This document shows positions 7,035-12,977 of a DNA stretch of 12,977 nt, in pieces. This DNA is from DASSWB01 sp035705495 (lineage in GTDB: Bacteria > Bacteroidota > Bacteroidia > Flavobacteriales > Flavobacteriaceae). The DNA lies in the NCBI GenBank assembly GCA_035705495.1, contig DASSWB010000008.1:1-12977 (forward strand), written 5' to 3'. The notes beneath the pieces are model-generated. The model was not told the origin of the DNA. It made no database searches and saw only the letters and a program-made list of their open reading frames with translations. Position numbers and translations under genes: made by a program. How positions within the stretch are numbered: position 1 is the first letter of the stretch; each line of letters begins with the position of its first letter.

Positions 7035-8695
7035 TACTGTCCGTCCCTTTTAAATTCTACAGAATTCACAATTCGCTGTGCAATCTCATCAGCATTTTCG
7101 TCATTGGCGTTATAGGAAACAAAAATACTTTGGAAACCATTGTTGGTTGCAAAATGTAATTTCAGATATTTCATTTTGATCTCATTTTTGGATTCCGGAT
7201 CTTCAATAACGAAACTTCCACTTATTTTCAAGCCTTCAATACCTTCCATTGTGGTGAAAATTTCATCTTTGACCAAAATATTTTTTGCGCCAAGGTCTTC
7301 CAATCCTTCAGCAATATTATCCACCGTTGTTTCCAAAGTAAAGGTTACATCTTTGCTGAAAGTCATTGTTGCCAAGTTGATGTAAAGATCTTTTTCAATT
7401 TTTCCGAATGAAAAAACTTCCATCGTTCGCGCTTCGAAATTGGTCGGATTTGAGTTGTTTTTCTGCTGAAGGCTATCTTCCCTTACAAGAACTTCTGGAG
7501 TAGTAACGGTCATTGGCGGTGTTCCGTACGAACTTGTAATCCAATCACCTTCCAACAATTCCTTTGTGTTGTTGCCGAAAACGTAATCGTTGATTTTCGT
7601 GGTTCCAATGGTTGCGATCAGTACGGAAATACCGATGAGAATAACGATAATTCCTGCGGAAACCCAATAAATGATTTTCTTCTTTTTACGTTTTTGCGCT
7701 AATTTTTCCTGATATTTTTGATTCTTCAAAAGTTCCTCTTCACTCGGTTCAGGAACGGCGGTTTTTGTTTCATTAATGATTTTTTCTGCCGAAGCCCGAT
7801 CGGATTTTGCGGTGATTACATCAGGTTTGGTATTCGCGAATTTGGCCAAATCGGCACGCTGAAGGATTATTTTTAATTCTGAAATAGTCTGCCTGTCGAG
7901 CAACAATTCACCCGCTTCTTTTTTCATTTCCAAAAAAGCAATTAATTCGCCCGTGGTACTTTCCAAAGCGTGATCGTAAACTTTTCCATCCAAATATTTT
8001 CTTACCACCGAAGCCAATTGGGAATAGTATTCTTTCAATTCACGGTTTTCAAGCAATGCGGAACGGTCCAGTTGCTCCAATTCCACCAAAGCTTGTTCGT
8101 AAGGTGGCAATTTTGCTTCGGCTTCTTCTTTTTTCTTTTTTCTGCGTAAGAAAGCGAAAAGACCAATTCCAATGAGGAGCAGTAAACCTAAAATCCACCA
8201 AACCCAATCTGGAAGTTTAAATGATTGCGGAATTTCCATTCTAGGTTTAATCGGATATAATTTTTGTTTGATCGTGTCAACAACCACGTCATTGACTTCG
8301 ATTAAAATCGAATCTGAGAAAAAACTTTTTCCGTCGACCATTATTTTTTGCTTCGGAATCACATAATGACCGGAATCAAATTTGGTGAGCGCATATTTTT
8401 TTAAAAGCTGAAATTTGCTTTCGGTTCTCGTGGTATCGATTTTTAAAGCTTCAACAACTTCCATTGGAGAAAAACTTTCGTTTTCAGGAAAAACCACCAA
8501 TTTTTCAGGTTGCGTTTCCACCAAAAGTTCATAGATAATTTGTTCCCCGATTTTAATTTGTGCCGTATCCACTTTCGCACTTACTGGCAATTCTTGTGAA
8601 AAAGCCGAAATATGAGCAAATAGAAACAAAATCATAACAAGACTGAAAGTCCCTGTAAATCCTGATTTTTTAATGTTGAAAAATGCTATTTTCAT
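7034..8695 (-). CDS. BatD-like two-TM protein with unknown C-terminal domain
   Basis: A 553-residue protein encoded between DUF58 and batA. A signal peptide (about 11-33, ISAFSQ) is followed by an Ig-like beta domain (34-145) resembling a single BatD repeat (VDTAQIKIGEQIIYELLV, KFDSGHYVIPKQKI). TM1 (164-183) precedes a basic cytosolic helical domain (about 184-312) like the tail of BatD and the DUF4381 family. A linker rich in Lys and Glu leads to TM2 (341-363). The C-terminal domain (364-553) would return to the periplasm if both TMs insert. It contains ELLEGDWITSSYGTPPM and an alpha/beta region ending in NADEIAQRIVNSVEF; I do not recognise it. The gene is spaced 4 nt after DUF58 and overlaps batA by 1 nt, so it belongs to the Bat module. 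Position suggests a partner of MoxR and the vWA proteins. Calling it simply 'BatD' would be loose. Confidence 0.8.
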   Translation of the reverse strand: MKIAFFNIKKSGFTGTFSLVMILFLFAHISAFSQELPVSAKVDTAQIKIGEQIIYELLVETQPEKLVVFPENESFSPMEVVEALKIDTTRTESKFQLLKKYALTKFDSGHYVIPKQKIMVDGKSFFSDSILIEVNDVVVDTIKQKLYPIKPRMEIPQSFKLPDWVWWILGLLLLIGIGLFAFLRRKKKKEEAEAKLPPYEQALVELEQLDRSALLENRELKEYYSQLASVVRKYLDGKVYDHALESTTGELIAFLEMKKEAGELLLDRQTISELKIILQRADLAKFANTKPDVITAKSDRASAEKIINETKTAVPEPSEEELLKNQKYQEKLAQKRKKKKIIYWVSAGIIVILIGISVLIATIGTTKINDYVFGNNTKELLEGDWITSSYGTPPMTVTTPEVLVREDSLQQKNNSNPTNFEARTMEVFSFGKIEKDLYINLATMTFSKDVTFTLETTVDNIAEGLEDLGAKNILVKDEIFTTMEGIEGLKISGSFVIEDPESKNEIKMKYLKLHFATNNGFQSIFVSYNANDENADEIAQRIVNSVEFKRDGQ

Positions 8696-8699
8696 TTCT

Positions 8700-9566
8700 T
8701 TACGCTCTCATTTTAAAGTAGCCCAATAATTTTTGCACGTAACTTTCATCTACTCTTGAGCTCAATTTTCCAGCGCCGCTTCGGTTGAAACTGTTTTCAA
8801 AATAATCAACTCGTTCCCTGTAATATTTGGCGTAATTATTTCTGATTTTTTTAGATGAAGTATTGACCATCAACCGTTCACCGGTTTCTTCGTCCATCAA
8901 GTGCACCATTCCCAAATTCGGAATTTCTTCTTCTTTCGAATCGTAAATCCGAATCCCAGTGATGTCGTGTTTTTTTGAAGCGATTTTAAGCGTTTGCATA
9001 TAATTTTCATCCATAAAATCGGAAAGAAGAAAAACAATCGCCCGTTTCTTCATTACATTCGACAAAAATTTTAGTGCTTCATCAATATTGGTTTCGTGAT
9101 TTTGGGGTTCAAACTCAATGAGTTCCCGGATAATCCGCAGTACGTGCGATCTTCCTTTTTTCGGGGGAATGTAAAGTTCTATTTTGCTCGAAAATAAAAT
9201 GAGTCCGATTTTATCATTGTTTTGCGTGGCAGAAAAAGCCAAGGTCGCTGCGATTTCCGTGATGATTTCTTTTTTGAATTGTTGTTGGGTTCCAAATAAC
9301 TGCGATCCGGAAACATCTACCATCAACATCATCGTCAGTTCCCGTTCTTCTTCAAAAACTTTTACAAAAGGCTCGTTGTATCTGGCGGTAACATTCCAAT
9401 CTATACTTCGTACGTCATCACCAAATTGATATTGACGGACCTCGCTGAATATCATTCCCCGACCTTTAAAAGTAGAATGATATTCACCCCCAAATACGTG
9501 ATTGCTCAGACGTCTGGTTTTGATTTCTATTTTTCTAACTTTCTTAAGTAGTTCTTTGGTATCCAT
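8700..9566 (-). CDS. DUF58 domain protein (vWA-like), Bat module
   Basis: A 288-residue soluble protein with no TM or signal peptide. The DUF58 signature is clear at about 43-62: EVRQYQFGDDVRSIDWNVTAR. It is followed by a vWA-like Rossmann fold with a complete-looking metal site: Asp84, Ser86 and Ser88 (DVSGS), Thr159 (HETNIDEAL) and Asp183 (LLSDFMDE). DUF58 proteins are nearly always encoded next to MoxR ATPases and are presumed cytosolic or membrane-peripheral partners of them; no reaction is assigned. The C-terminus (SSRVDESYVQKLLGYFKMRA) is intact. The start at MDTKELLKKVRKIEIKTRR is conventional for the family. It lies 98 nt after moxR, the only long gap in the operon, and 4 nt before the next gene, so it may be partly uncoupled from moxR translation. 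Confidence 0.93.
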   Translation of the reverse strand: MDTKELLKKVRKIEIKTRRLSNHVFGGEYHSTFKGRGMIFSEVRQYQFGDDVRSIDWNVTARYNEPFVKVFEEERELTMMLMVDVSGSQLFGTQQQFKKEIITEIAATLAFSATQNNDKIGLILFSSKIELYIPPKKGRSHVLRIIRELIEFEPQNHETNIDEALKFLSNVMKKRAIVFLLSDFMDENYMQTLKIASKKHDITGIRIYDSKEEEIPNLGMVHLMDEETGERLMVNTSSKKIRNNYAKYYRERVDYFENSFNRSGAGKLSSRVDESYVQKLLGYFKMRA

Positions 9567-9568
9567 TT

Positions 9569-9657
9569 ATTCAATTAACAATGTTCAGTAAACAATGATC
9601 AATGTCTAATTCCAATTTTCAATTTTTTCAAAATTGTTTATTGGTAATTGATAATTG
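9569..9657. repeat. degenerate CAAT/ATTG heptamer array with central hairpin
   Basis: The moxR-DUF58 gap carries 7-nt periodic units. On the plus strand CAAT occurs at 9572, 9579, 9593 and 9600, with CAGT at 9586 and TAAT at 9607 filling the same 7-nt register. A 6-nt step leads to CAAT at 9613 and 9620. The complementary ATTG then occurs at 9633, 9640, 9647 and 9654, again exactly 7 nt apart. At the switch of orientation CCAATTTTCAATTTT (9612-9626) faces AAAATTGTTTATTGG (9630-9644). These can form a 7-bp and a 5-bp helix separated by a 3x3 internal loop, closed by a 3-nt loop. Heptamer short tandem repeats of this CAATTAC type are, from memory, known in cyanobacteria and Bacteroidota. The function here is unknown; an intercistronic mRNA structure is possible. 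Confidence 0.6.
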
Positions 9658-9664
9658 CACACTG

Positions 9665-10669
9665 TTACGGCACTTCAATCTCGTTCACTATTTTATTGAT
9701 AATATCCTCGGAAGTGACATTTTCCGCTTCAGCTTCGTAAGTAATTCCGATTCTATGTCGGAGTACATCGTGTACCACAGCGCGCACATCCTCTGGAATC
9801 ACATAACCTCTTCGTTTGATAAAGGCATAACATTTTGCGGCAGTGGCGAGGTTGATACTTCCACGAGGAGAAGCTCCAAAACTGATTAATGGTTTTATTT
9901 CGGCCAACTTGTAATTTTCCGGAAAACGGGTGGCGAAAATAATATCGAGAATATATTTCTCAATTTTTTCATCCATATACACTTCACGTACTGCAGCTTG
10001 CGCACGTAATATTTGCTCCAGGCTTACAACAGGATTGATCTGTGGAAAGTCACCTTGAAGATTGGCGCGCATAATCATTTGTTCATCCCGCATCAAAGGA
10101 TAATTAATCACTGTTTTGAGCATAAACCTGTCGACTTGCGCTTCGGGAAGCGGATAAGTTCCTTCTTGCTCAACCGGGTTCTGCGTTGCCATCACCAAAA
10201 AGGGCCGCTCCAGTTGAAAAGTCTGATCGCCAATGGTAACCTGTTTTTCTTGCATAGCTTCCAACAGAGCGGACTGCACTTTGGCAGGCGCCCGGTTTAT
10301 TTCGTCGGCCAGTACAAAGTTGGCAAAAATGGGTCCTTTTTTTATGCTGAAATCATTTTGCTTCATATTGTAGATCATCGTTCCAACCACATCCGCAGGA
10401 AGTAAATCGGGCGTAAATTGGATTCGGCTGAAATTACCGTGGACTGCTTTTGACAACGTATTAATCGCCAATGTTTTTGCAAGTCCCGGAACTCCTTCCA
10501 AGAGAATATGACCTTGACCCAACAAACCAATTAAAAGTCGTTCGACCATATGTTTCTGACCGACAATAACCTTGTTGATCTCGGAGGTCAGCAAATCAAC
10601 AAACGCACTTTCGCGTTCTATTTTCTCATTAATACTGCTAATATCGAGTGAAGTATGATTTTCAATCAT
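9665..10669 (-). CDS. MoxR-family AAA+ ATPase of the Bat operon
   Basis: A 334-residue cytosolic AAA+ ATPase, the first gene of the operon. Walker A is at 59-66 (GVPGLAKT) and Walker B at 118-125 (FVLADEIN). Sensor 1 is ATQNP at 161-165, a probable arginine finger is Arg181 (EAQVDRF), and a sensor 2-type region is SFGASPRGSINLA. The GQ..MVERLLIGLLGQGHILLEG lead-in and PADVVGT segment are MoxR-typical. MoxR ATPases act as chaperone-like remodelers for vWA-domain partners, here plausibly the DUF58 protein, BatA and BatB. The length is usual for the family. I found no convincing promoter, but the gene must have its own between 10670 and the DUF4382 terminator at 10752-10782. The downstream gap carries the repeat array. 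Confidence 0.95.
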   Translation of the reverse strand: MIENHTSLDISSINEKIERESAFVDLLTSEINKVIVGQKHMVERLLIGLLGQGHILLEGVPGLAKTLAINTLSKAVHGNFSRIQFTPDLLPADVVGTMIYNMKQNDFSIKKGPIFANFVLADEINRAPAKVQSALLEAMQEKQVTIGDQTFQLERPFLVMATQNPVEQEGTYPLPEAQVDRFMLKTVINYPLMRDEQMIMRANLQGDFPQINPVVSLEQILRAQAAVREVYMDEKIEKYILDIIFATRFPENYKLAEIKPLISFGASPRGSINLATAAKCYAFIKRRGYVIPEDVRAVVHDVLRHRIGITYEAEAENVTSEDIINKIVNEIEVP

Positions 10670-10751
10670 AGAAAAATTGTTTTATTCTATTTGATTACGC
10701 GTCCTTAACGCAAAAAATATTCCAAAATTGTGAAAAGTTGGCTAAAAATAC

Positions 10752-10782
10752 AAAAAGCAGCTGTAAGAAACAGCTGCTTTTT
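10752..10782 (-). terminator. strong intrinsic terminator of the DUF4382 lipoprotein gene
   Basis: A perfect 13-bp stem: AAAAAGCAGCTGT (10752-10764) pairs with ACAGCTGCTTTTT (10770-10782) around a 5-nt loop. It lies 22 nt past the lipoprotein stop codon. On the minus strand the T-run TTTTT is followed by GTATTTTTA. The stem is A/T-flanked on both sides and could work in either direction, but no plus-strand gene precedes it. It insulates the Bat operon from the lipoprotein gene. Confidence 0.85.
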
Positions 10783-10804
10783 CTTTGCAATCAATAAGAT
10801 TTTT

Positions 10805-11641
10805 TTACTCCAGAAAAATGGTTCCCAAATCTTCTGTTTCCCCAATTTCCACAACTACATCATTGACGACAGTTCCTCCAAATCCGGAGTCTGCATCAGG
10901 AGTAATTGTGATTTGGTAGGTGCCTGCAGGAATTCCGTTTAAAGAAAAAACGCCTTCCGAATTTGTATAAGCGGAAACACTCAAATTCGCATTTGTCGCC
11001 GCAACCAAAGTTTGAACATCGGTTGGATGTATTTGACCCGTGATTGTTGCGTTTGCTTCACCGACCGATAACCGGATTACAGGTTTCAAAATAAACTGCC
11101 CTGAAGCTCCTGATACAACAATAGATTCCTCTACGTCAAAATCCAAAAGGAAATCATAATTCTGATCCGCTTCCAAAGTTTCGTTCACCTGAAGCTTTAA
11201 TCCGGATTGTTGCGCACTCGGCGTACTTAACGGAATGCTTACTCCGTCCATTACAACAGAATTGTCAGTTCCTAGAATCAATCTAATTTGAGAAATAGGT
11301 CCGGCAGGAATTTCACTGTCAGCCAAAAGCGCGGTGACACCACCTGTCAATTCCAAAAGGTTGTAAATATCAGCATCAACATTTCCTACACTTACCCAGC
11401 CTTCTTCTTCATCTTCAGTGGCTTCGGCTTTGATCATCACATCTTCAACATCTACATAAACAGCATCGTAATCGCCAGGTGCATCTGTCATTCGGACGGT
11501 GATATTCGCTGTTTGTTCTTCATCATTAGGCGAATTGTCATCATTATCTTCGCTACAGCTAATCACTGTAAAAGCAATAAGCAAAGTAAACAATGGTAAA
11601 AATAAAGTCTTCGTTTTTAGAAGGTTTGAAATCTTTTTCAT
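10805..11641 (-). CDS. DUF4382 domain lipoprotein, probably surface-exposed
   Basis: A 278-residue lipoprotein. The type II signal peptide ends in a lipobox with Cys29 (FTVISC). The mature start SEDNDDNSPNDEE is Ser followed by acidic residues, which resembles the lipoprotein export signal that sends Bacteroidota lipoproteins to the outer face of the outer membrane. Residues 45-193 match the DUF4382 pattern (ITVRMTDAPGDYDAVYVDVEDVMIK, SQIRLILG, LLDFDVEESIV, FILKPVIRL). Residues 198-278 form a second beta domain like carboxypeptidase regulatory folds (ATITGQI, YTNSEGVFSLNGIPAGTYQITITP, GETEDLGTIFL). DUF4382 has no assigned activity; ligand or polysaccharide binding is only a guess. It is a single-gene unit with its own terminator, and the 182-nt region upstream (11642-11823) is shared with the divergent SDR gene and shows no confident promoter box. 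Confidence 0.88.
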   Translation of the reverse strand: MKKISNLLKTKTLFLPLFTLLIAFTVISCSEDNDDNSPNDEEQTANITVRMTDAPGDYDAVYVDVEDVMIKAEATEDEEEGWVSVGNVDADIYNLLELTGGVTALLADSEIPAGPISQIRLILGTDNSVVMDGVSIPLSTPSAQQSGLKLQVNETLEADQNYDFLLDFDVEESIVVSGASGQFILKPVIRLSVGEANATITGQIHPTDVQTLVAATNANLSVSAYTNSEGVFSLNGIPAGTYQITITPDADSGFGGTVVNDVVVEIGETEDLGTIFLE

Positions 11642-11823
11642 AAGATGTTGTTATTTTGTGGTTAAGCCTTGATAACGACGTTGTATTACTCAGATTATAA
11701 GTATTGATTCGATTTAACCGAAGTTTAACAACCCTAACAAGAAATTCTTAATTTTTCTTAATCCTTCTGCCAAAGCTGAGATAATTTATTTACTTTCTTA
11801 CTTTAGGGCTAAATTTTTTAGAA

Positions 11824-12576
11824 ATGAAAACAGCTTTGATTACTGGCGCAACAAGTGGAATTGGAAAAGCCACAGCCATTGCTTTTGCAGAAAATGGTAT
11901 TAATTTGATTATCTGCGGAAGGAGAAAAAATATCTTGGATGATTTGGCGGCGGAATTGAGCCGAAAGGTTTCGGTACAAAGTCTTCAATTTGATGTAAGC
12001 AACAAAGAAGAAGTTTTTTCGGCTTTGGAAAATCTACCTTCGGCATTTAAAAAAATAGATATTCTTGTTAACAATGCCGGAAATGCGCACGGACTGGATC
12101 CGATTCAGAATGGAAAAATAGAAGATTGGGAAGCGATGATTGACATGAATGTAAAAGGATTGTTGTACGTGAGCAAAGCCATTATTCCGCAGATGGTGGA
12201 AAGGAAAGAAGGTCATATTATCAATATTGGTTCTATTGCGGGCAAGGAAGTTTATCCGAACGGCAATGTATATAGCGCAAGCAAACACGCGGTTGATGCG
12301 ATTAACAAAGGAATGCGCATTGATTTAAATGAATTTGGGATTCGTGTTGGTGCCATCAATCCGGGATTGGTACATACGGATTTCAGTAAAGTCAGATTTA
12401 AAGGTGATACAGAACGAGCAGAGAGTGTTTATAGGGATTTTGATCCTTTGCAACCCGAAGATATTGCGGAAATAATTTTATTTATGGTGACGCGCCCGGC
12501 GCATGTAAATATTGCCGATCTTCTGGTTTTACCGACCGCACAGGCAAATTCTACGATTGTACATAAAAATCAGTAG
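11824..12576 (+). CDS. short-chain dehydrogenase/reductase (YdfG-like, NADP-dependent)
   Basis: A 250-residue classical SDR. The nucleotide-binding motif TGATSGIG is at 7-14. The CGRRK after strand 2 (Arg33, Arg34) suggests a preference for NADP(H). D57 in FDVSN, NNAG at 83-86 and Asn109 in MNVKG follow the family pattern. The catalytic residues are Ser137 (IGSIAG), Tyr150 and Lys154 (YSASK), and PGLVHTDF is the usual PG motif. Overall it resembles E. coli YdfG, a 3-hydroxy acid (serine, allo-threonine, 3-hydroxypropionate) dehydrogenase; the true substrate cannot be read from sequence. It is cytosolic. The ATG is preceded by A/T-rich sequence with no Shine-Dalgarno. A TACTTTAG at 11799-11806 is a one-mismatch -7 box. 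The next gene starts 37 nt downstream, so the two may be cotranscribed. Confidence 0.92.
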   Translation: MKTALITGATSGIGKATAIAFAENGINLIICGRRKNILDDLAAELSRKVSVQSLQFDVSNKEEVFSALENLPSAFKKIDILVNNAGNAHGLDPIQNGKIEDWEAMIDMNVKGLLYVSKAIIPQMVERKEGHIINIGSIAGKEVYPNGNVYSASKHAVDAINKGMRIDLNEFGIRVGAINPGLVHTDFSKVRFKGDTERAESVYRDFDPLQPEDIAEIILFMVTRPAHVNIADLLVLPTAQANSTIVHKNQ

Positions 12577-12613
12577 TTTTTCAATTTAGAAAATTAACGA
12601 TCAGGTTGCATCA

Positions 12614-12977
12614 ATGATAAACAAACGACTTTTAATAAAAAATCTGCTCGCCCATAACAGCGAGAACAGTTTTTATGATAAAAAAAGAGTCATTGATATC
12701 AATGGAAAAATAGGAAAGGCCAAATTTCTGAAACACGTCTGTGCGCTGGCAAATTCAAATCCGCAAAACAACTCCTATATTGTTATTGGTGTTGAAGATG
12801 AGGATAACAGCATTACCGGAATCGATTTTTTTGATGATAGTAAAATTCAGAATTTGGTAAATGCTTACATAGAAAATCCACCGCGGGTGATTTATGAGAA
12901 CATCCCGTTTCCACATCTTCCCGAAAATTTGGTTGTCGGACTCATAACCATCAGACCTAATGGAGTGCAAATTTGTG
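12614..12977 (+). CDS. AlbA_2 (Schlafen-type) domain protein, N-terminal part (truncated by window edge)
   Basis: The frame opens at the ATG at 12614 and runs to the window end (121 codons plus one base), so it has no stop here. The product begins MINKRLLIKNLLAHNSENSFYDKKR. The AlbA_2 fold pattern is visible: a short helix and strand, then GKAKFLKHVCALANSNPQNNSYIVIGVEDEDNSITGIDFFDD (about 36-77), then PPRVIYENIPF and VVGLITIRPNG. AlbA_2 domains (Pfam PF04326, formerly 'divergent AAA-4') are nucleic-acid-binding modules found in transcriptional regulators and Schlafen-like proteins. From memory, very similar proteins are common in flavobacteria, usually annotated 'ATP-binding protein'; their role is not established. 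No in-frame alternative ATG exists between the TAG at 12587 and this start. The gap to the SDR gene shows no promoter I can support. Confidence 0.85.
   Translation, partial: MINKRLLIKNLLAHNSENSFYDKKRVIDINGKIGKAKFLKHVCALANSNPQNNSYIVIGVEDEDNSITGIDFFDDSKIQNLVNAYIENPPRVIYENIPFPHLPENLVVGLITIRPNGVQIC

Noticed and set aside
10711..10719. TATTTTTTG on the minus strand as a moxR promoter
   Set aside because: It has one base too many between TA and TTTG compared with TAnnTTTG, and no TTG at a suitable distance upstream. A promoter must exist in 10670-10751, but this one is not convincing.
11729..11736. TAGGGTTG on the minus strand as the DUF4382 gene promoter
   Set aside because: One mismatch to TAnnTTTG, about 88 nt from the ATG, and no -33 TTG nearby. 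The evidence is too weak to annotate.
11799..11806. TACTTTAG on the plus strand as the SDR gene promoter
   Set aside because: One mismatch in the conserved TTTG part and no -33 element, so it is mentioned in the gene entry only.
12755..12970. Minus-strand open frame of 71 codons
   Set aside because: It is antisense to the well-supported AlbA_2 coding frame at 12614-12977, and its product resembles no family.
1..12977. Mobile elements, CRISPR arrays, tRNA or rRNA genes, toxin-antitoxin or defence islands
   Set aside because: No transposase, integrase, terminal inverted repeats, regular spacer repeats or RNA gene motifs were seen. The region reads as ordinary chromosomal backbone with a Bat operon.

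Overview
The window looks like chromosomal DNA from a member of the Bacteroidota, most likely the class Flavobacteriia. The DNA is AT-rich. Where promoters can be seen they use the Bacteroidota -7 element TAnnTTTG, and Shine-Dalgarno sequences are weak or absent. A Bat operon, a DUF4382 surface-type lipoprotein and short CAAT/ATTG heptamer repeats fit the same group. No species can be named from this sequence alone.

Layout. Positions 1-1458 hold housekeeping-type genes: a truncated minus-strand gene of unknown function, a divergently transcribed CvpA-family membrane protein, and a minus-strand beta-carbonic anhydrase whose 3' end overlaps cvpA. Positions 1553-10669 are one long minus-strand operon. 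In transcription order it encodes a MoxR AAA+ ATPase, a DUF58 protein, a two-TM BatD-like protein of 553 residues, BatA, BatB, BatC, BatD and BatE. A strong hairpin at 1506-1531 ends it. Upstream lies a separate minus-strand DUF4382 lipoprotein gene (10805-11641) with its own terminator (10752-10782). A plus-strand short-chain dehydrogenase follows (11824-12576). The window closes inside a plus-strand AlbA_2 (Schlafen-type) protein that begins at 12614.

How the genes work together. In the Bat system a cytosolic MoxR ATPase and a DUF58 protein are thought to act with membrane-anchored von Willebrand A proteins (BatA, BatB), TPR proteins (BatC, BatE) and Ig-like periplasmic proteins (BatD and the 553-residue protein). 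The name comes from 'Bacteroides aerotolerance', but the molecular role is unsettled. Genes from DUF58 to batE are separated by 33 nt or less, or overlap, so they are almost certainly one transcript. The only long internal gap, 98 nt between moxR and DUF58, is filled by a degenerate heptamer repeat array with a central hairpin.

The points most worth a second look are this repeat array, the mirrored promoter boxes 4 nt from both start codons at 246/290, the unexplained C-terminal domain of the 553-residue protein, and the paralogous pairs within the operon (A/B, C/E, D/D-like). No mobile element, CRISPR array, tRNA or rRNA was seen, and no gene-free stretch exceeds 300 bases.
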